64,000 nt of DNA. It comes from Nonomuraea sp. SYSU D8015 (GTDB taxonomy: Bacteria > Actinomycetota > Actinomycetes > Streptosporangiales > Streptosporangiaceae). The notes under the pieces were generated by a model. The model had not been told where the DNA came from. It worked only from the letters and a program-made list of their open reading frames with translations, and searched no databases. The position numbers and the translations under genes are program-made. This document shows positions 49,181-57,437 of this stretch, in pieces; position 1 is the first letter of the stretch, and each line of letters begins with the position of its first letter. The stretch is taken from positions 868,001 to 932,000 of the forward strand of contig NZ_VJYI01000001.1 in assembly GCF_008065375.1 (NCBI RefSeq), in the 5' to 3' direction.

Positions 49181-49975
49181 CTACTCGGACAGGTGGCGGT
49201 TGGCTCGGCTCCAGGCCATCCTCCGGTCCGCTTCGTCGAGGAAGCCGTTGGCGACCCAGTGAGCTTGGGGCTGGTGCCCGGCGTCAGCCAGCAGGCGGAC
49301 CTGCTCGATGACGTCCCGCTGAACTTCGATGACCGCATCGACCAGGCCCGTGGTCGAAGTCAGGCCGTAGGCCGCGGCGAACGTCTCCAGGCGATGACGC
49401 CGATCGGGGGGCGTGGGGTAGCGCAGCCAGCGCAGGCATTCGGCATCGTCGCGGAATGGTGCAACGTACTCGAGCGCGTAGGCGATGTCGTGCAGCCGAG
49501 GCCTGGGCCGGGCGTAATCCCAGTCCAGGATCCCGACGGGGCGCTTGTCGCGCCAGACGATGTTCCACGGGCCGAAGTCCCCGTGGCAGATCACCTCGTC
49601 ATCGCGTGGTTCCGCCTCGCCGCTGGACCATCTGAGTCCCTGAGGCGGGCGAAAGCCGACGACCGCGTCGTGATAGTCGCGCAGCAGGCGGGCGAAGGAC
49701 GCCAAACCCGAATCCTCGACCACCATGGCCCAGCCCTGAGGGCCAGATTCGCCGTCCAGGTAGGTGAGGATCTCACGGCCCTCCTGATCGATCCCCAGCA
49801 CCCGCGGAGAGTAAGGGAAAGCCACCTCCTCCAGGTGCTGAAGCAACGCATGGACAGCCGGTGTCCAGGGGTGTGCGGGCCTGCGAACCGTGTTGCCGAG
49901 GCGCACCACCCTGCGATGCGCGGAATCCTGCAAGATCTCCTCATCCGCCACGTGATCAGAGATTACCTGCGGCAC
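49181..49975 (-). CDS. Aminoglycoside/homoserine-type phosphotransferase (APH family)
   Basis: A small-molecule kinase of the APH fold. The catalytic loop is VICHGDFGPWNIVW (HGDxxxxN) and the metal-binding DxD is GILDWDYARPRP. The N-terminal part GNTVRRPAHPWTPAVHALLQHL is typical of the wide actinomycete subgroup whose substrate is unknown, so resistance should not be assumed. The start is uncertain: GTG 49975 (behind GAGGAG) was chosen, but GTG 49951 would give VADEEILQ, which resembles relatives, and the frame stays open to 50074. Confidence 0.82.
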   Translation of the reverse strand: MPQVISDHVADEEILQDSAHRRVVRLGNTVRRPAHPWTPAVHALLQHLEEVAFPYSPRVLGIDQEGREILTYLDGESGPQGWAMVVEDSGLASFARLLRDYHDAVVGFRPPQGLRWSSGEAEPRDDEVICHGDFGPWNIVWRDKRPVGILDWDYARPRPRLHDIAYALEYVAPFRDDAECLRWLRYPTPPDRRHRLETFAAAYGLTSTTGLVDAVIEVQRDVIEQVRLLADAGHQPQAHWVANGFLDEADRRMAWSRANRHLSE

Positions 49976-50083
49976 CCACTCCTCTTTCTGATGTTTGGGG
50001 AGGAAGGTGACCAAGTACGGGCGAAAGGGGGAGTGGTAGCCCTCTGGTCTGCCTCCGAACGTCCGGCCGCGCACGCGGATACT

Positions 50084-50821
50084 TCACAGGCGCACGGTGA
50101 CGCCCCTCGAGGCGACGGCCAGGTCACCGGAGTACGACTGCGCCGCCGCGGCCAGCGCGGGCTCGGGCGGGGTGCCGGGCCACAGGTGCGTGAGGAGAAG
50201 CCGCGCCACTCCAGCCGCCGCCGCGGTACGCCCTGCCTGGAGGGCGGTGGAGAGATAGGGCGCGTCCTCTTCGGGCACCTCCTCCGGGTAGGTCGCCTCG
50301 GCCAGCAGCAGGTCGGCGTCTCGGGCCAGGTCCACCAGCGTGCCGGCCGGACCGGTGTCACCCGTGTAGGCCATCGTCTTTCCCGCGCCGCTCAACCGCA
50401 GCCCGGCGTTCGGCACGTGATGGGGCAACGCCCAGGTGTTCAACCGGAACGGCCCGATCTCCAACTCGCGCGAAGGGGCCAGGTCGTGCAGCACGAAGCT
50501 GTCTGCCAGCATCCGTTCGTCCAGCCGTAGAACGGCGTCGAGTGCTCCCGGCGGCGCGTACACCGGCAGTGCGGGCGGGCGCGCCTCCCCCAGAGCGCGG
50601 GCGCGCAGCAGCGGGTTCAGGTCGGCGCAGTGGTCGGGATGGCCGTGGCTGACCAGGACCGCGTCGATCTCCTCGGCCCTGGCGAGTGCCAGCAACCTGG
50701 GCATCGTGGCATACCCCGGATCGATCAGGACGCTGAACCCCTCCTGTTCGACCAGATAACCACTGCAGGCCTGATCGGCCGCGGGCCACGCCCCGCATCC
50801 TCCGAGCACGGTGAGCTTCAC
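50084..50821 (-). CDS. MBL-fold metallo-hydrolase
   Basis: A 245-residue metallo-beta-lactamase-fold enzyme. The signature SHGHPDHCADL (HxHxDH) gives five zinc ligands. Further ligands are the His in ALPHHVPN, the Asp in AYTGDTGPA and the His in LLLTHLWPG, as in tRNase Z/ArsA-like hydrolases. It starts with GTG (VKLTVLGGCGAWP), which is the usual N-terminus of this actinomycete subgroup. Substrate is unknown. It is one of the two intact genes in an otherwise decayed region. Confidence 0.9.
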   Translation of the reverse strand: MKLTVLGGCGAWPAADQACSGYLVEQEGFSVLIDPGYATMPRLLALARAEEIDAVLVSHGHPDHCADLNPLLRARALGEARPPALPVYAPPGALDAVLRLDERMLADSFVLHDLAPSRELEIGPFRLNTWALPHHVPNAGLRLSGAGKTMAYTGDTGPAGTLVDLARDADLLLAEATYPEEVPEEDAPYLSTALQAGRTAAAAGVARLLLTHLWPGTPPEPALAAAAQSYSGDLAVASRGVTVRL

Positions 50822-51278
50822 AACGCGCGAAGATACCGACCGAGTGGACTGGCGGCGCAGAGCCACTTCAGTGCCGTTCCAGGAGACCACTACCTTGCCG
50901 ACCGTGGCGATGAGGGGCAGACCAAGTACAGATGAGAAGGGCGGGAGGCCGTGGTCTGGCCGGAACACGCGCATCGCCGCGCCCGGTTGCGGGCCGCAGC
51001 CGGCCGTCGGGGCGGCCGACGCGCCACTGTTGGCGCGGGGGATCTGGTCGACGACCTATCGGCACTGGCCGCGCAGCCCCCGTCGGGCGCGACGCTGATG
51101 GTGTTCCAGCGCTCGGTGCTGTACCAGGGCCTGTACGGGGTTCAGATCTCAAGTGGGTCTGGTCGGCGAACATCTCCTCGGGAACAGCTCATCACGATGC
51201 TCGGCCAAGAACGCGTGGATGCTGCCTGCCGGGATCAACTCCCGGCAGGTGCTCCACATATCCGGCCCCCAGAAGCTC
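50822..51278. other. 457-bp stretch with a DUF2332 remnant
   Basis: Holds the plus-strand DUF2332 remnant (50936-51121) described separately. The rest, 51122-51278, shows no gene. Confidence 0.6.
50936..51121 (+). pseudogene. DUF2332 protein remnant
   Basis: In one frame after a TGA at 50933: REAVVWPEHAHRRARLRAAA, then VGAGDLVDDLSALAAQPPSG and ATLMVFQRSVLY. This is the last third of a DUF2332 protein (VWPEHxxRRARLxAAA ... LPPxATLVVFHSAVL). The N-terminal two-thirds and the extreme C-terminus are missing. Confidence 0.55.
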
Positions 51279-51560
51279 CTAGCCAGAGCCGAGCGAGCCG
51301 ACCGTCACACGCCATTCGCGCAGCTTGCGATCCTTGGTGACCTCCAGCTGTGTGTAGGGGTCCTGGTCGACGAGCGCCTGCGCCGCGGTCTCGTCCTCCG
51401 CTCGCAGGACGATCATCCCGGCCGTCAGGTCCGTGTACGGGCCGGCCGCGACGAGGCTGCCCTGCTCCAGGAGCTTGTTCAGGTGTGCGAGATGATCCTC
51501 GCGGCGCTCCGCCCTCAGTGGGGTGTCGTTGTATCCGTAGGTCAGGACGAACAGTGCCAT
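51279..51560 (-). CDS. YciI family protein
   Basis: A 93-residue protein of the YciI fold, which is related to muconolactone isomerase dimers. MALFVLTYGYND and RREDHLAHLNKLLEQGSLVAAGPYTD contain the conserved His (DHLAHL) and the GP(Y/F) turn of the family. AAGGAGT lies eight bases before ATG 51560. It is the last gene of the molybdenum-hydroxylase operon, 23 bp after the amidohydrolase. A lactone- or acid-handling step is likely but unproven. Confidence 0.85.
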   Translation of the reverse strand: MALFVLTYGYNDTPLRAERREDHLAHLNKLLEQGSLVAAGPYTDLTAGMIVLRAEDETAAQALVDQDPYTQLEVTKDRKLREWRVTVGSLGSG

Positions 51561-51583
51561 GCCGGGATACTCCTTGTCTGCCT

Positions 51584-52507
51584 TTACCTTGGACGAATCG
51601 GGCCGGAGAGCCCGTACACCCGCCGGGCGTTGCCGGCGAAGACGGCGTGCTGGTCGGCGGGCGGGAGGTGAGCCAGCGCGTCCTTCCATGCGCCGACCAG
51701 TTGCGGCATGGTGGTCCAGATCTTCTCGACCGGGAAGTTGGTGCCGAACATGGCCCGGTCGGCGCCGAACCAGCCGATCACCTCGCCGGCGACCAAGGAG
51801 ATGAGGTCGGGATCCACCCGGTGGACGAAGGTGCCCTGCCCGGTGAGCTTGACGACGATGTTCGGCCGCTCGGCGAGCGCGGTCATCCCGGCCCGCCACG
51901 ACTCGAGGTACTCGTGGCCGATGAGCATGCCCGCGTGCACGAGGACGAAGGTGACGTCGGGGAAGGCCGCCGCCAGCTCGACCGCATTCGCCATCTGTTC
52001 GGGGAAGAGCTGCAGCTCGAACAGCCAGCCGAGGTCGGCGAGCGCGCCGATGTTCTTGCGGAAGATCGGATCCTTCATGCGGTCGGGCGCGGTGGCGAAG
52101 CGGAACTCCGGGCGCTCGTGCCAGTGCAGTTGCTGCCGGATCCCCCGGATCAGCGGCGTGAGCGCGGCCTGCCGGCGCATGATCTCCGGAGCGTCCTCGT
52201 CGAACATGTCGGCCGACGCGATGACGGCCATCGGCCGGCCCGTCTCCTGATGAACGTCGCGGAGCCATCGCACCTCGTCCACGACCCGGTCGAGCGGCCA
52301 GTTCGTCTGCACGTAGACCGACTCGGTGATGCCCGAGGCCGTGGCGTCGGCGACGTACTCGTCGATCAGGTAGTCCCGCCTGATCGGCTCGTACGGGCCG
52401 AAGATCCGCGGCACCATCGGCCCGGACAGCCACGGCAGGTCACCGGCCCGCCAGATGTGATGGTGCGAGTCGACGATGTCGCCCGTGTAGCGGGTCGCCT
52501 CCGACAT
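51584..52507 (-). CDS. Amidohydrolase 2 family hydrolase (lactonase-like)
   Basis: A 307-residue TIM-barrel hydrolase. The metal-binding HxH is VDSHHHIWR at residues about 12-20, with later His in VLVHAGMLIG and an Asp/Asn-type ligand in MFGTNFPVEK. It resembles L-fuconolactonase and 2-pyrone-4,6-dicarboxylate lactonase relatives, which open lactone rings. The position after the molybdenum hydroxylase, MoxR and VWA genes suggests that it hydrolyses the hydroxylated product or a later lactone. It starts five bases after the VWA stop. Confidence 0.88.
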   Translation of the reverse strand: MSEATRYTGDIVDSHHHIWRAGDLPWLSGPMVPRIFGPYEPIRRDYLIDEYVADATASGITESVYVQTNWPLDRVVDEVRWLRDVHQETGRPMAVIASADMFDEDAPEIMRRQAALTPLIRGIRQQLHWHERPEFRFATAPDRMKDPIFRKNIGALADLGWLFELQLFPEQMANAVELAAAFPDVTFVLVHAGMLIGHEYLESWRAGMTALAERPNIVVKLTGQGTFVHRVDPDLISLVAGEVIGWFGADRAMFGTNFPVEKIWTTMPQLVGAWKDALAHLPPADQHAVFAGNARRVYGLSGPIRPR

Positions 52508-52512
52508 GACGA

Positions 52513-53625
52513 TCACTCCCCGTCCAAGGTCTGTACCTGCTCGTACGCCGTACGCAGGTCGCGTACGCCCGCGAGCGCGTCGACACTGCCGAGCACGGCC
52601 GACATGCCGCGGGTGACCGGCCGGTACGCCGGGTCGCAGGCGAGCGGCGACCACCACAGCAACCGGTGGCTCAGCGACGACAACCGCCGGACGGCCGCCT
52701 GCATGGGCCCGCAGTCGCCGCGTTCCAGGCCGTCTGAGAGCACGATCACCAGGGCGCCGCGCGCCACGGTGACATATCGGGCGTTGCCGAGGAACTCCTG
52801 GAGCGAGGCGCCGATCCGCGTCCCGCCCTCGGCGTCCAGGACGACGTCGCTCAGCGAGCCGACGGCCGCGTCGACGTCCCGTGCGCGCAGCGGCTCGGTG
52901 ACGCGGGTCAGCCGGGTGCCGAAGGTGAACACCTCGACGCGGTCGAGGCGGCCGACCGCCGCGTGGGCGAAGCGAAGGTAGTCGGCGCTGTGCTGCTTCA
53001 TCGACCCGGACACGTCGATGAGCAGCAGGACACGGCGTTGCCGCCGCGGACGGTTCCGCCGGCGCAACGTCACGATCTCGCCGTGGCCGCGCCAGGACTC
53101 ACGGCAGATTCTGGCGAGGTCGATCCACGGACCTCGCCGGGCGGGCCGCCGGCGGCGCGACCGGACCGTCGGCACCGCGCCGGGCAGTTCCCGCCGCAGC
53201 AGCGAGAGCAGCGCCCGGTCCTCCCCGCTCGCCGGGCCGAACACCGGGCGTCTCTCGCGCTCCGAGGAGCCGGCCTTCAGGCCCGCTTCCCCGCCGAACG
53301 CCGCCGTGAGAGGAGCCTCGTCTCCCTGCCCGGGCGCGGGGGTCTCGTCGTCGGGGGACTCCTGATCGCGGACGGGCCGTGCCGTGACCTCCCCGAACCA
53401 GCGCTGGAACGTGGGGGAGTACACCTCCAGGTCCTCGCGGGATGCGGTGAGCGTGGCCGCCCCGATCCAGTAGAGGTGCGCGGCGTCGCGCGGCCCGACG
53501 GCCTCGATCGCTTGAAGGAAGACCTGCTGTTTGGGCACCGGCACGCGCAGGCCCTGATCGTGCAGGTCCCGCAGGAACCCGTGCACATGATCGCCGATGC
53601 GCACGACGAGGGACCGCTCAGTCAC
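52513..53625 (-). CDS. VWA domain protein, CoxE-like
   Basis: A 370-residue protein. The C-terminal VWA domain (from about residue 195) has the MIDAS LLLIDVSGSMK (DxSxS) and a distal GGTRIGASLQEFL and IVLSDGLERGD, both with metal residues. The first 190 residues are the helical CoxE N-domain with a charged linker. CoxE proteins work with a MoxR/CoxD ATPase in maturing the metal site of a molybdenum hydroxylase. Here its start overlaps the MoxR gene by 8 bp. It is soluble and cytoplasmic. Confidence 0.88.
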   Translation of the reverse strand: MTERSLVVRIGDHVHGFLRDLHDQGLRVPVPKQQVFLQAIEAVGPRDAAHLYWIGAATLTASREDLEVYSPTFQRWFGEVTARPVRDQESPDDETPAPGQGDEAPLTAAFGGEAGLKAGSSERERRPVFGPASGEDRALLSLLRRELPGAVPTVRSRRRRPARRGPWIDLARICRESWRGHGEIVTLRRRNRPRRQRRVLLLIDVSGSMKQHSADYLRFAHAAVGRLDRVEVFTFGTRLTRVTEPLRARDVDAAVGSLSDVVLDAEGGTRIGASLQEFLGNARYVTVARGALVIVLSDGLERGDCGPMQAAVRRLSSLSHRLLWWSPLACDPAYRPVTRGMSAVLGSVDALAGVRDLRTAYEQVQTLDGE

Positions 53626-54475
53626 CGAACACCTCCGCGGCGTGGCGGCCGAGCAGCGCGAGATCCTCCTCGTGCTTGACGAGCAGCCCCGCGGACCGGC
53701 GCATCGCCTCCAGCCAGCTCGAACCCTCGCCGGCCAGCGCCTGCACCCCGCGGGCCCAGGAGACCGACTCCGCGATGCCCGGGCGCTTCAGCAGAGCCAG
53801 TCCGCGGATCCGATGCACGGCGGCCACGAGCCGGGCCGCGCTCCTCTCGTCCAGGCCAGGGGCCTGCGCCCGCAGGATCGCTCGCTCGCGTCCGGCGTCG
53901 GGGAAGGGGATCCAGTGGTAGAGGCACCGGCGCTTGAGCGCGTCGTGAAGTTCGCGGGTCCGGTTCGAGGTGAGGACGACGAAAGGGGCGCTCGCCGCTC
54001 TGATGGTGCCGATCTCCGGGATGGTGATCTGGAAGTCGCCGAGGAACTCCAGCAGAAAGGCCTCGAACTCGCTGTCCGCGCGATCGATCTCGTCGATCAG
54101 CAGCACCGCGCCGGAGGCCGCCCGCAGCGATCGCAGCAGCGGGCGCTGCAGCAGGAACTCCTCGCGGTACAGGTCGCCGACGGCGCGTCCCTCCACCTCG
54201 GCGGCCCGCAGGGACAGCAGTTGCTTGGGGTAGTCCCATTCGTACAGGGCCTGGGAGGCGTCCAGCCCCTCGTAGCACTGCAGCCGGATCAGCTCGCGGC
54301 CGAGGACTCGGGCCAGGACGTTCGCGACCTCGGTCTTGCCGACCCCCGGCTCACCCTCCAGCAGCAGCGGAAGCCCGAGCGTGCCGGCCAGGTGGACGGC
54401 GGTGAGCAGGCCCTCGTCGGCGAGGTAGCCCTCCGCGGCCAGCCGCAGATCCAGCGCGTCCCGGTCAGCCGGCAC
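53618..54475 (-). CDS. MoxR-family AAA+ ATPase, CoxD-like
   Basis: A 285-residue AAA+ chaperone. Walker A is LLLEGEPGVGKTEVAN at residues about 36-51, Walker B is VLLIDEIDRADSEFEAFLLE, sensor 1 is VLTSNRTRELHDALKRRCLYHW. Family members use ATP to reshape a partner enzyme together with a VWA protein. It begins with GTG 54475, 11 bp inside the end of the second large-subunit gene, and overlaps the VWA gene. It is therefore the likely maturation factor for this hydroxylase. Confidence 0.92.
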   Translation of the reverse strand: MPADRDALDLRLAAEGYLADEGLLTAVHLAGTLGLPLLLEGEPGVGKTEVANVLARVLGRELIRLQCYEGLDASQALYEWDYPKQLLSLRAAEVEGRAVGDLYREEFLLQRPLLRSLRAASGAVLLIDEIDRADSEFEAFLLEFLGDFQITIPEIGTIRAASAPFVVLTSNRTRELHDALKRRCLYHWIPFPDAGRERAILRAQAPGLDERSAARLVAAVHRIRGLALLKRPGIAESVSWARGVQALAGEGSSWLEAMRRSAGLLVKHEEDLALLGRHAAEVFGD

Positions 54476-55481
54476 GGCCGGCCCGCAGTTCGTCGAGTCC
54501 GCGCAGCACCTTCTCCGGGGTGAACGGCATGCTCGTCAGCCGTACGCCGACCGCGTCGTACACGGCGTTGGCGATCGCGGGGATCGGCGCGTTCGCCGTC
54601 ATCTCGCCGATTCCCTTGGCCCCGAACGGCCCGTTGCCGGCGGGCCGTTCGAGGAACACGCTCGTCTGCGCCGGGATGTCGGCCGGCCCCGGCATCAGGT
54701 ACTCGGTGAAATCGACGGGGCCGTGCTCGCGCGAGTGCGGATAGTACGGCTCGGTCGACTCGAACAACGCGTGCGACAGGCCCATCCAGGCGCCGCCCTC
54801 GACCTGCTGCGTCGCGAGGGCCGGGTTGAGCGCCCGGCCGATCTCGTACGCGTTGTAGAGCCGCAGCACCTCGACCACGCCGGTCTCGTCGTCGACCGCG
54901 ACCTCGGCCACCGTGCACGCGTGCGCCTGGCAGGAGTCCGGGTCCATCTCGCCGGTCTCCGGCACCGGGGTGCTCGGCTCCTTGAGGAAGATGCCCCGGC
55001 CGGAGATGGTCCGGCCCTGCCGGAAGTGCGCGGCGAGCGCGACCTCGCTGATGTGGATCTTCTTTTCCGAGGACCCTTTGAGGCGGACGAAGCCCGTGCC
55101 GTCGGTCTCCAGATCCTCCGCGTCGACCTCCAGCTCGTCGGCGGCGACCTGGAGCATGACGTCCCTGGCCTCGCGCGCCGCCACGATGACGGCGTTGCCG
55201 ACCCGGTGGGTGCCGCGGCTGGCGAACGTCCCCATGCAGTGCGGGCCGGTGTCCGTGTCGGCGGTGTCGACGATGACGTTCTCGAGCGGGATGCCGAGGG
55301 TCTCGGCCGCGCATTGGGCGACGACCGTCCGCAGCCCCTGGCCGAGATCAACCGAGGAGAGCGTGACGACGAATCCGCCCATCGTGGTGGCGTGGACGAG
55401 TGCCTGCGACGGGTCGCCGCCGAGGTTCATCCCGGTCGGGTAGTTGACCGCCGCGTATCCGCGCCCGTGCCGTAACGCCAT
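54465..55481 (-). CDS. Molybdenum hydroxylase large subunit, C-terminal part (NdhM-like)
   Basis: A 338-residue polypeptide carrying only the third and fourth domains of the large subunit. It begins MALRHGRGYAAVNYPTGMNLGGDPS, where full-length enzymes pass from domain 2 to 3. It has VDLGQGLRTVVAQCAAETLG and the catalytic glutamate region GAKGIGEMTANAPIPAIANAV. Size and break point match the NdhM subunit of Eubacterium barkeri nicotinate dehydrogenase. It starts three bases after the N-terminal-part gene. No frame is open across the gap, so the split is real in this sequence. Confidence 0.88.
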   Translation of the reverse strand: MALRHGRGYAAVNYPTGMNLGGDPSQALVHATTMGGFVVTLSSVDLGQGLRTVVAQCAAETLGIPLENVIVDTADTDTGPHCMGTFASRGTHRVGNAVIVAAREARDVMLQVAADELEVDAEDLETDGTGFVRLKGSSEKKIHISEVALAAHFRQGRTISGRGIFLKEPSTPVPETGEMDPDSCQAHACTVAEVAVDDETGVVEVLRLYNAYEIGRALNPALATQQVEGGAWMGLSHALFESTEPYYPHSREHGPVDFTEYLMPGPADIPAQTSVFLERPAGNGPFGAKGIGEMTANAPIPAIANAVYDAVGVRLTSMPFTPEKVLRGLDELRAGRAG

Positions 55482-55484
55482 CGC

Positions 55485-56864
55485 TCAGCCCTCCGATCGC
55501 TCGGTCGACGACATCGCCCGGTACTCCGGTGGAAGGTCGTGTCCCACCAGGTCGGCGGCGCTCTGGATCACCTCGACCAGCGCCGTGCCGGAGGCGATCT
55601 TGCGATGTGCCTTCATGTCGCCGTCCCGGTAGGCGTTCTTGAGCCGAAGCCGCAGCGGGTCCATGTTCAGCTCCCGGGCGACGTGGTCCATGTGCGACTC
55701 CAGGGCGAAGTCGCCGATCGTGACGCCGAACCCGCGCATGGCGCTGGACGGTGTGCGGTTGGTGTAGACGCAGTAGGCGTCGACGTGGACGTTCGGGATC
55801 GTGTACGGGCCGGGCATGTGCGCCGCCGCCTTGGTGGTGCCGTACGGGCTGTGCCGGGAGTACGCGCCCGCGTCCACGTACAGCGTGATCTTGCGGGCGA
55901 CGATCCGGCCGTCGTCCATGACGCCGTCCTTGATGGAGATGCGCTCGGCCGCCCGCGGGGACGACACCTGCATCTCCTCCGCGCGGCTGAAGACGTACTT
56001 GGCGGGCCGGCCGGTGAGCATGGCGGCGAGGCAGGCGAGCGGCTCGACGATGACGTCGACCTTGCCGCCGAAGCCGCCGCCCACGGTGCCCCCGACGACA
56101 CGCAGGCTGGTGGGCGGGACGCCGAGGATGAGCGCGGTGTTGTCGAGGGTGAAGAAGGCGGCCTGGGTGTTGGTGTGGATGCGCAGCCGGCCGTCGCCCT
56201 GGGGGACGACGATGCAGCCGGTGGGCTCGGTCGGCGCGTGCTCGATCGGCGAGGAGCTGTAGCGGCCCTCGATGATGCGGTCCGCCTCCGCGAAGCCCCG
56301 CTCGACGTCGCCGAAGCGGATCCGGCGGCAGTGGTGTCCCTCGTACACGAAGTGGTTGGTGCCCGCCTGCTTGATGATCGGGGCGCCGTCGGCCAGTGCT
56401 TCTTCGACGTCCAGGACGGCGGGCAGGTCGGTGTAGCCGACCGCGACCCGGGCCGCGCCCTCGCGGGCGGCCTCCTCGGTCTCGGCGACCACGGCGACGA
56501 TCGGCTCGCCGCGGTAGAGGACCCGATCCTCGGCCAGCACGGGCTCGTCGTCGGGCCCCACGCCGATCAGGCGCAGCACGGTGTACCAGTTGTTCGGCAC
56601 GTCCTCGTGGGTGATGACCCGGAGCACGCCCGGGACCTCGAGGGCGCCGGAGACGTCGACCCGGTCGATGAGGGCGTGGTGCCGCGTGGACCGGTGGATC
56701 TTGACGTGCGTCATCTCCGGCAGCGTCATGTCCTCGAAGAAGACCGTGCGGCCGGTGACGTGACCGCGGGCGTCCGAGCGCGGGACGGCGGAGCCGATGA
56801 CGGCGAAGTCGCCCGCACGCTCGCCCTTGAAGTACGCGGTGTCGATCGGGGTGACGCGCGCCAT
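55485..56864 (-). CDS. Molybdenum hydroxylase large subunit, N-terminal part (NdhL-like)
   Basis: A 459-residue polypeptide with domains 1 and 2. Landmarks are VIGSAVPRSDARGHVTGR, the molybdopterin loop GTVGGGFGGK and TPSSAMRGFGV, with the Arg that contacts the substrate site. The CODH-specific AYxCSFR loop is absent, so this is not form I CO dehydrogenase. The length matches NdhL of nicotinate dehydrogenase. Its ATG overlaps the iron-sulfur subunit stop (TGATG). Confidence 0.9.
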   Translation of the reverse strand: MARVTPIDTAYFKGERAGDFAVIGSAVPRSDARGHVTGRTVFFEDMTLPEMTHVKIHRSTRHHALIDRVDVSGALEVPGVLRVITHEDVPNNWYTVLRLIGVGPDDEPVLAEDRVLYRGEPIVAVVAETEEAAREGAARVAVGYTDLPAVLDVEEALADGAPIIKQAGTNHFVYEGHHCRRIRFGDVERGFAEADRIIEGRYSSSPIEHAPTEPTGCIVVPQGDGRLRIHTNTQAAFFTLDNTALILGVPPTSLRVVGGTVGGGFGGKVDVIVEPLACLAAMLTGRPAKYVFSRAEEMQVSSPRAAERISIKDGVMDDGRIVARKITLYVDAGAYSRHSPYGTTKAAAHMPGPYTIPNVHVDAYCVYTNRTPSSAMRGFGVTIGDFALESHMDHVARELNMDPLRLRLKNAYRDGDMKAHRKIASGTALVEVIQSAADLVGHDLPPEYRAMSSTERSEG

Positions 56865-57427
56865 CAGACCTCGGCCTCCGTGGGCGCGGGCCGGGCGGGC
56901 ACGGTCGGGGTGGGCACGGTCGGGGTGGGCACGGTCGGGGTGGGCACGGCCGGATCGCCGCGACGGCGTTCCGCGGCGGCGAGGACGGCGGTGATGATCG
57001 GCTCGTATCCGGTGCAGCGGCAGACGTTGCCGCAGATCGCCTCGGTGACATCCTGACGGGTCGGATCCGGCTTCCGGTTGAGCAGCGCCGTGGCGGACAT
57101 GATCATCCCAGGGGTGCAGAACCCGCACTGCGTCGCGAAGTGGTCGACGAACGCCTGCTGCACGTCGTCGAGCCGCTCGCCGTCGGCCAAGCCCTCGATG
57201 GTCTCCACGGCGGAGCCGTCGACCGTCACGACGGGGATCAGGCACGAGACCACGGGCCGGCCGTCCAGCAGCACCGTGCAACTGCCGCACCCTCCTTGCG
57301 CGCAGCCGCGCTTGGCCCCCATCAGCCCGAACGTCTCACGCAGGGCGCTCAGCAGCGTCGTCGACGGCCGGGCGATCAGCTCCCGATCGGTGCCGTTCAG
57401 TTCGATCGTGACGATTGTCGAGGGCAT
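56864..57427 (-). CDS. Molybdenum hydroxylase small [2Fe-2S] subunit
   Basis: A 187-residue protein with two [2Fe-2S] sites. The plant-type cluster cysteines are in GCAQGGCGSCTVLLDG and VSCLIP; the second cluster is in QCGFCTPGMIM and CGNVCRCTGYEPI. It passes electrons from molybdenum to FAD. The last 30 residues are an unusual Pro/Thr/Val repeat tail (VPTPT three times) from a 15-bp DNA repeat. It lies ten bases after the FAD-subunit stop. Confidence 0.94.
   Translation of the reverse strand: MPSTIVTIELNGTDRELIARPSTTLLSALRETFGLMGAKRGCAQGGCGSCTVLLDGRPVVSCLIPVVTVDGSAVETIEGLADGERLDDVQQAFVDHFATQCGFCTPGMIMSATALLNRKPDPTRQDVTEAICGNVCRCTGYEPIITAVLAAAERRRGDPAVPTPTVPTPTVPTPTVPARPAPTEAEV
56901..56945. 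repeat. Three perfect 15-bp tandem repeats in the iron-sulfur subunit tail
   Basis: ACGGTCGGGGTGGGC occurs three times without change and is followed by a partial copy. On the minus strand it encodes PTPTV repeated in frame, so copy number can change without breaking the gene. Confidence 0.92.
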
Positions 57428-57437
57428 GCGATCCCCT

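Noticed and set aside
49181-49975. Aminoglycoside resistance gene
   Set aside because: Only the general APH fold is visible. The subgroup is widespread with unknown substrates.
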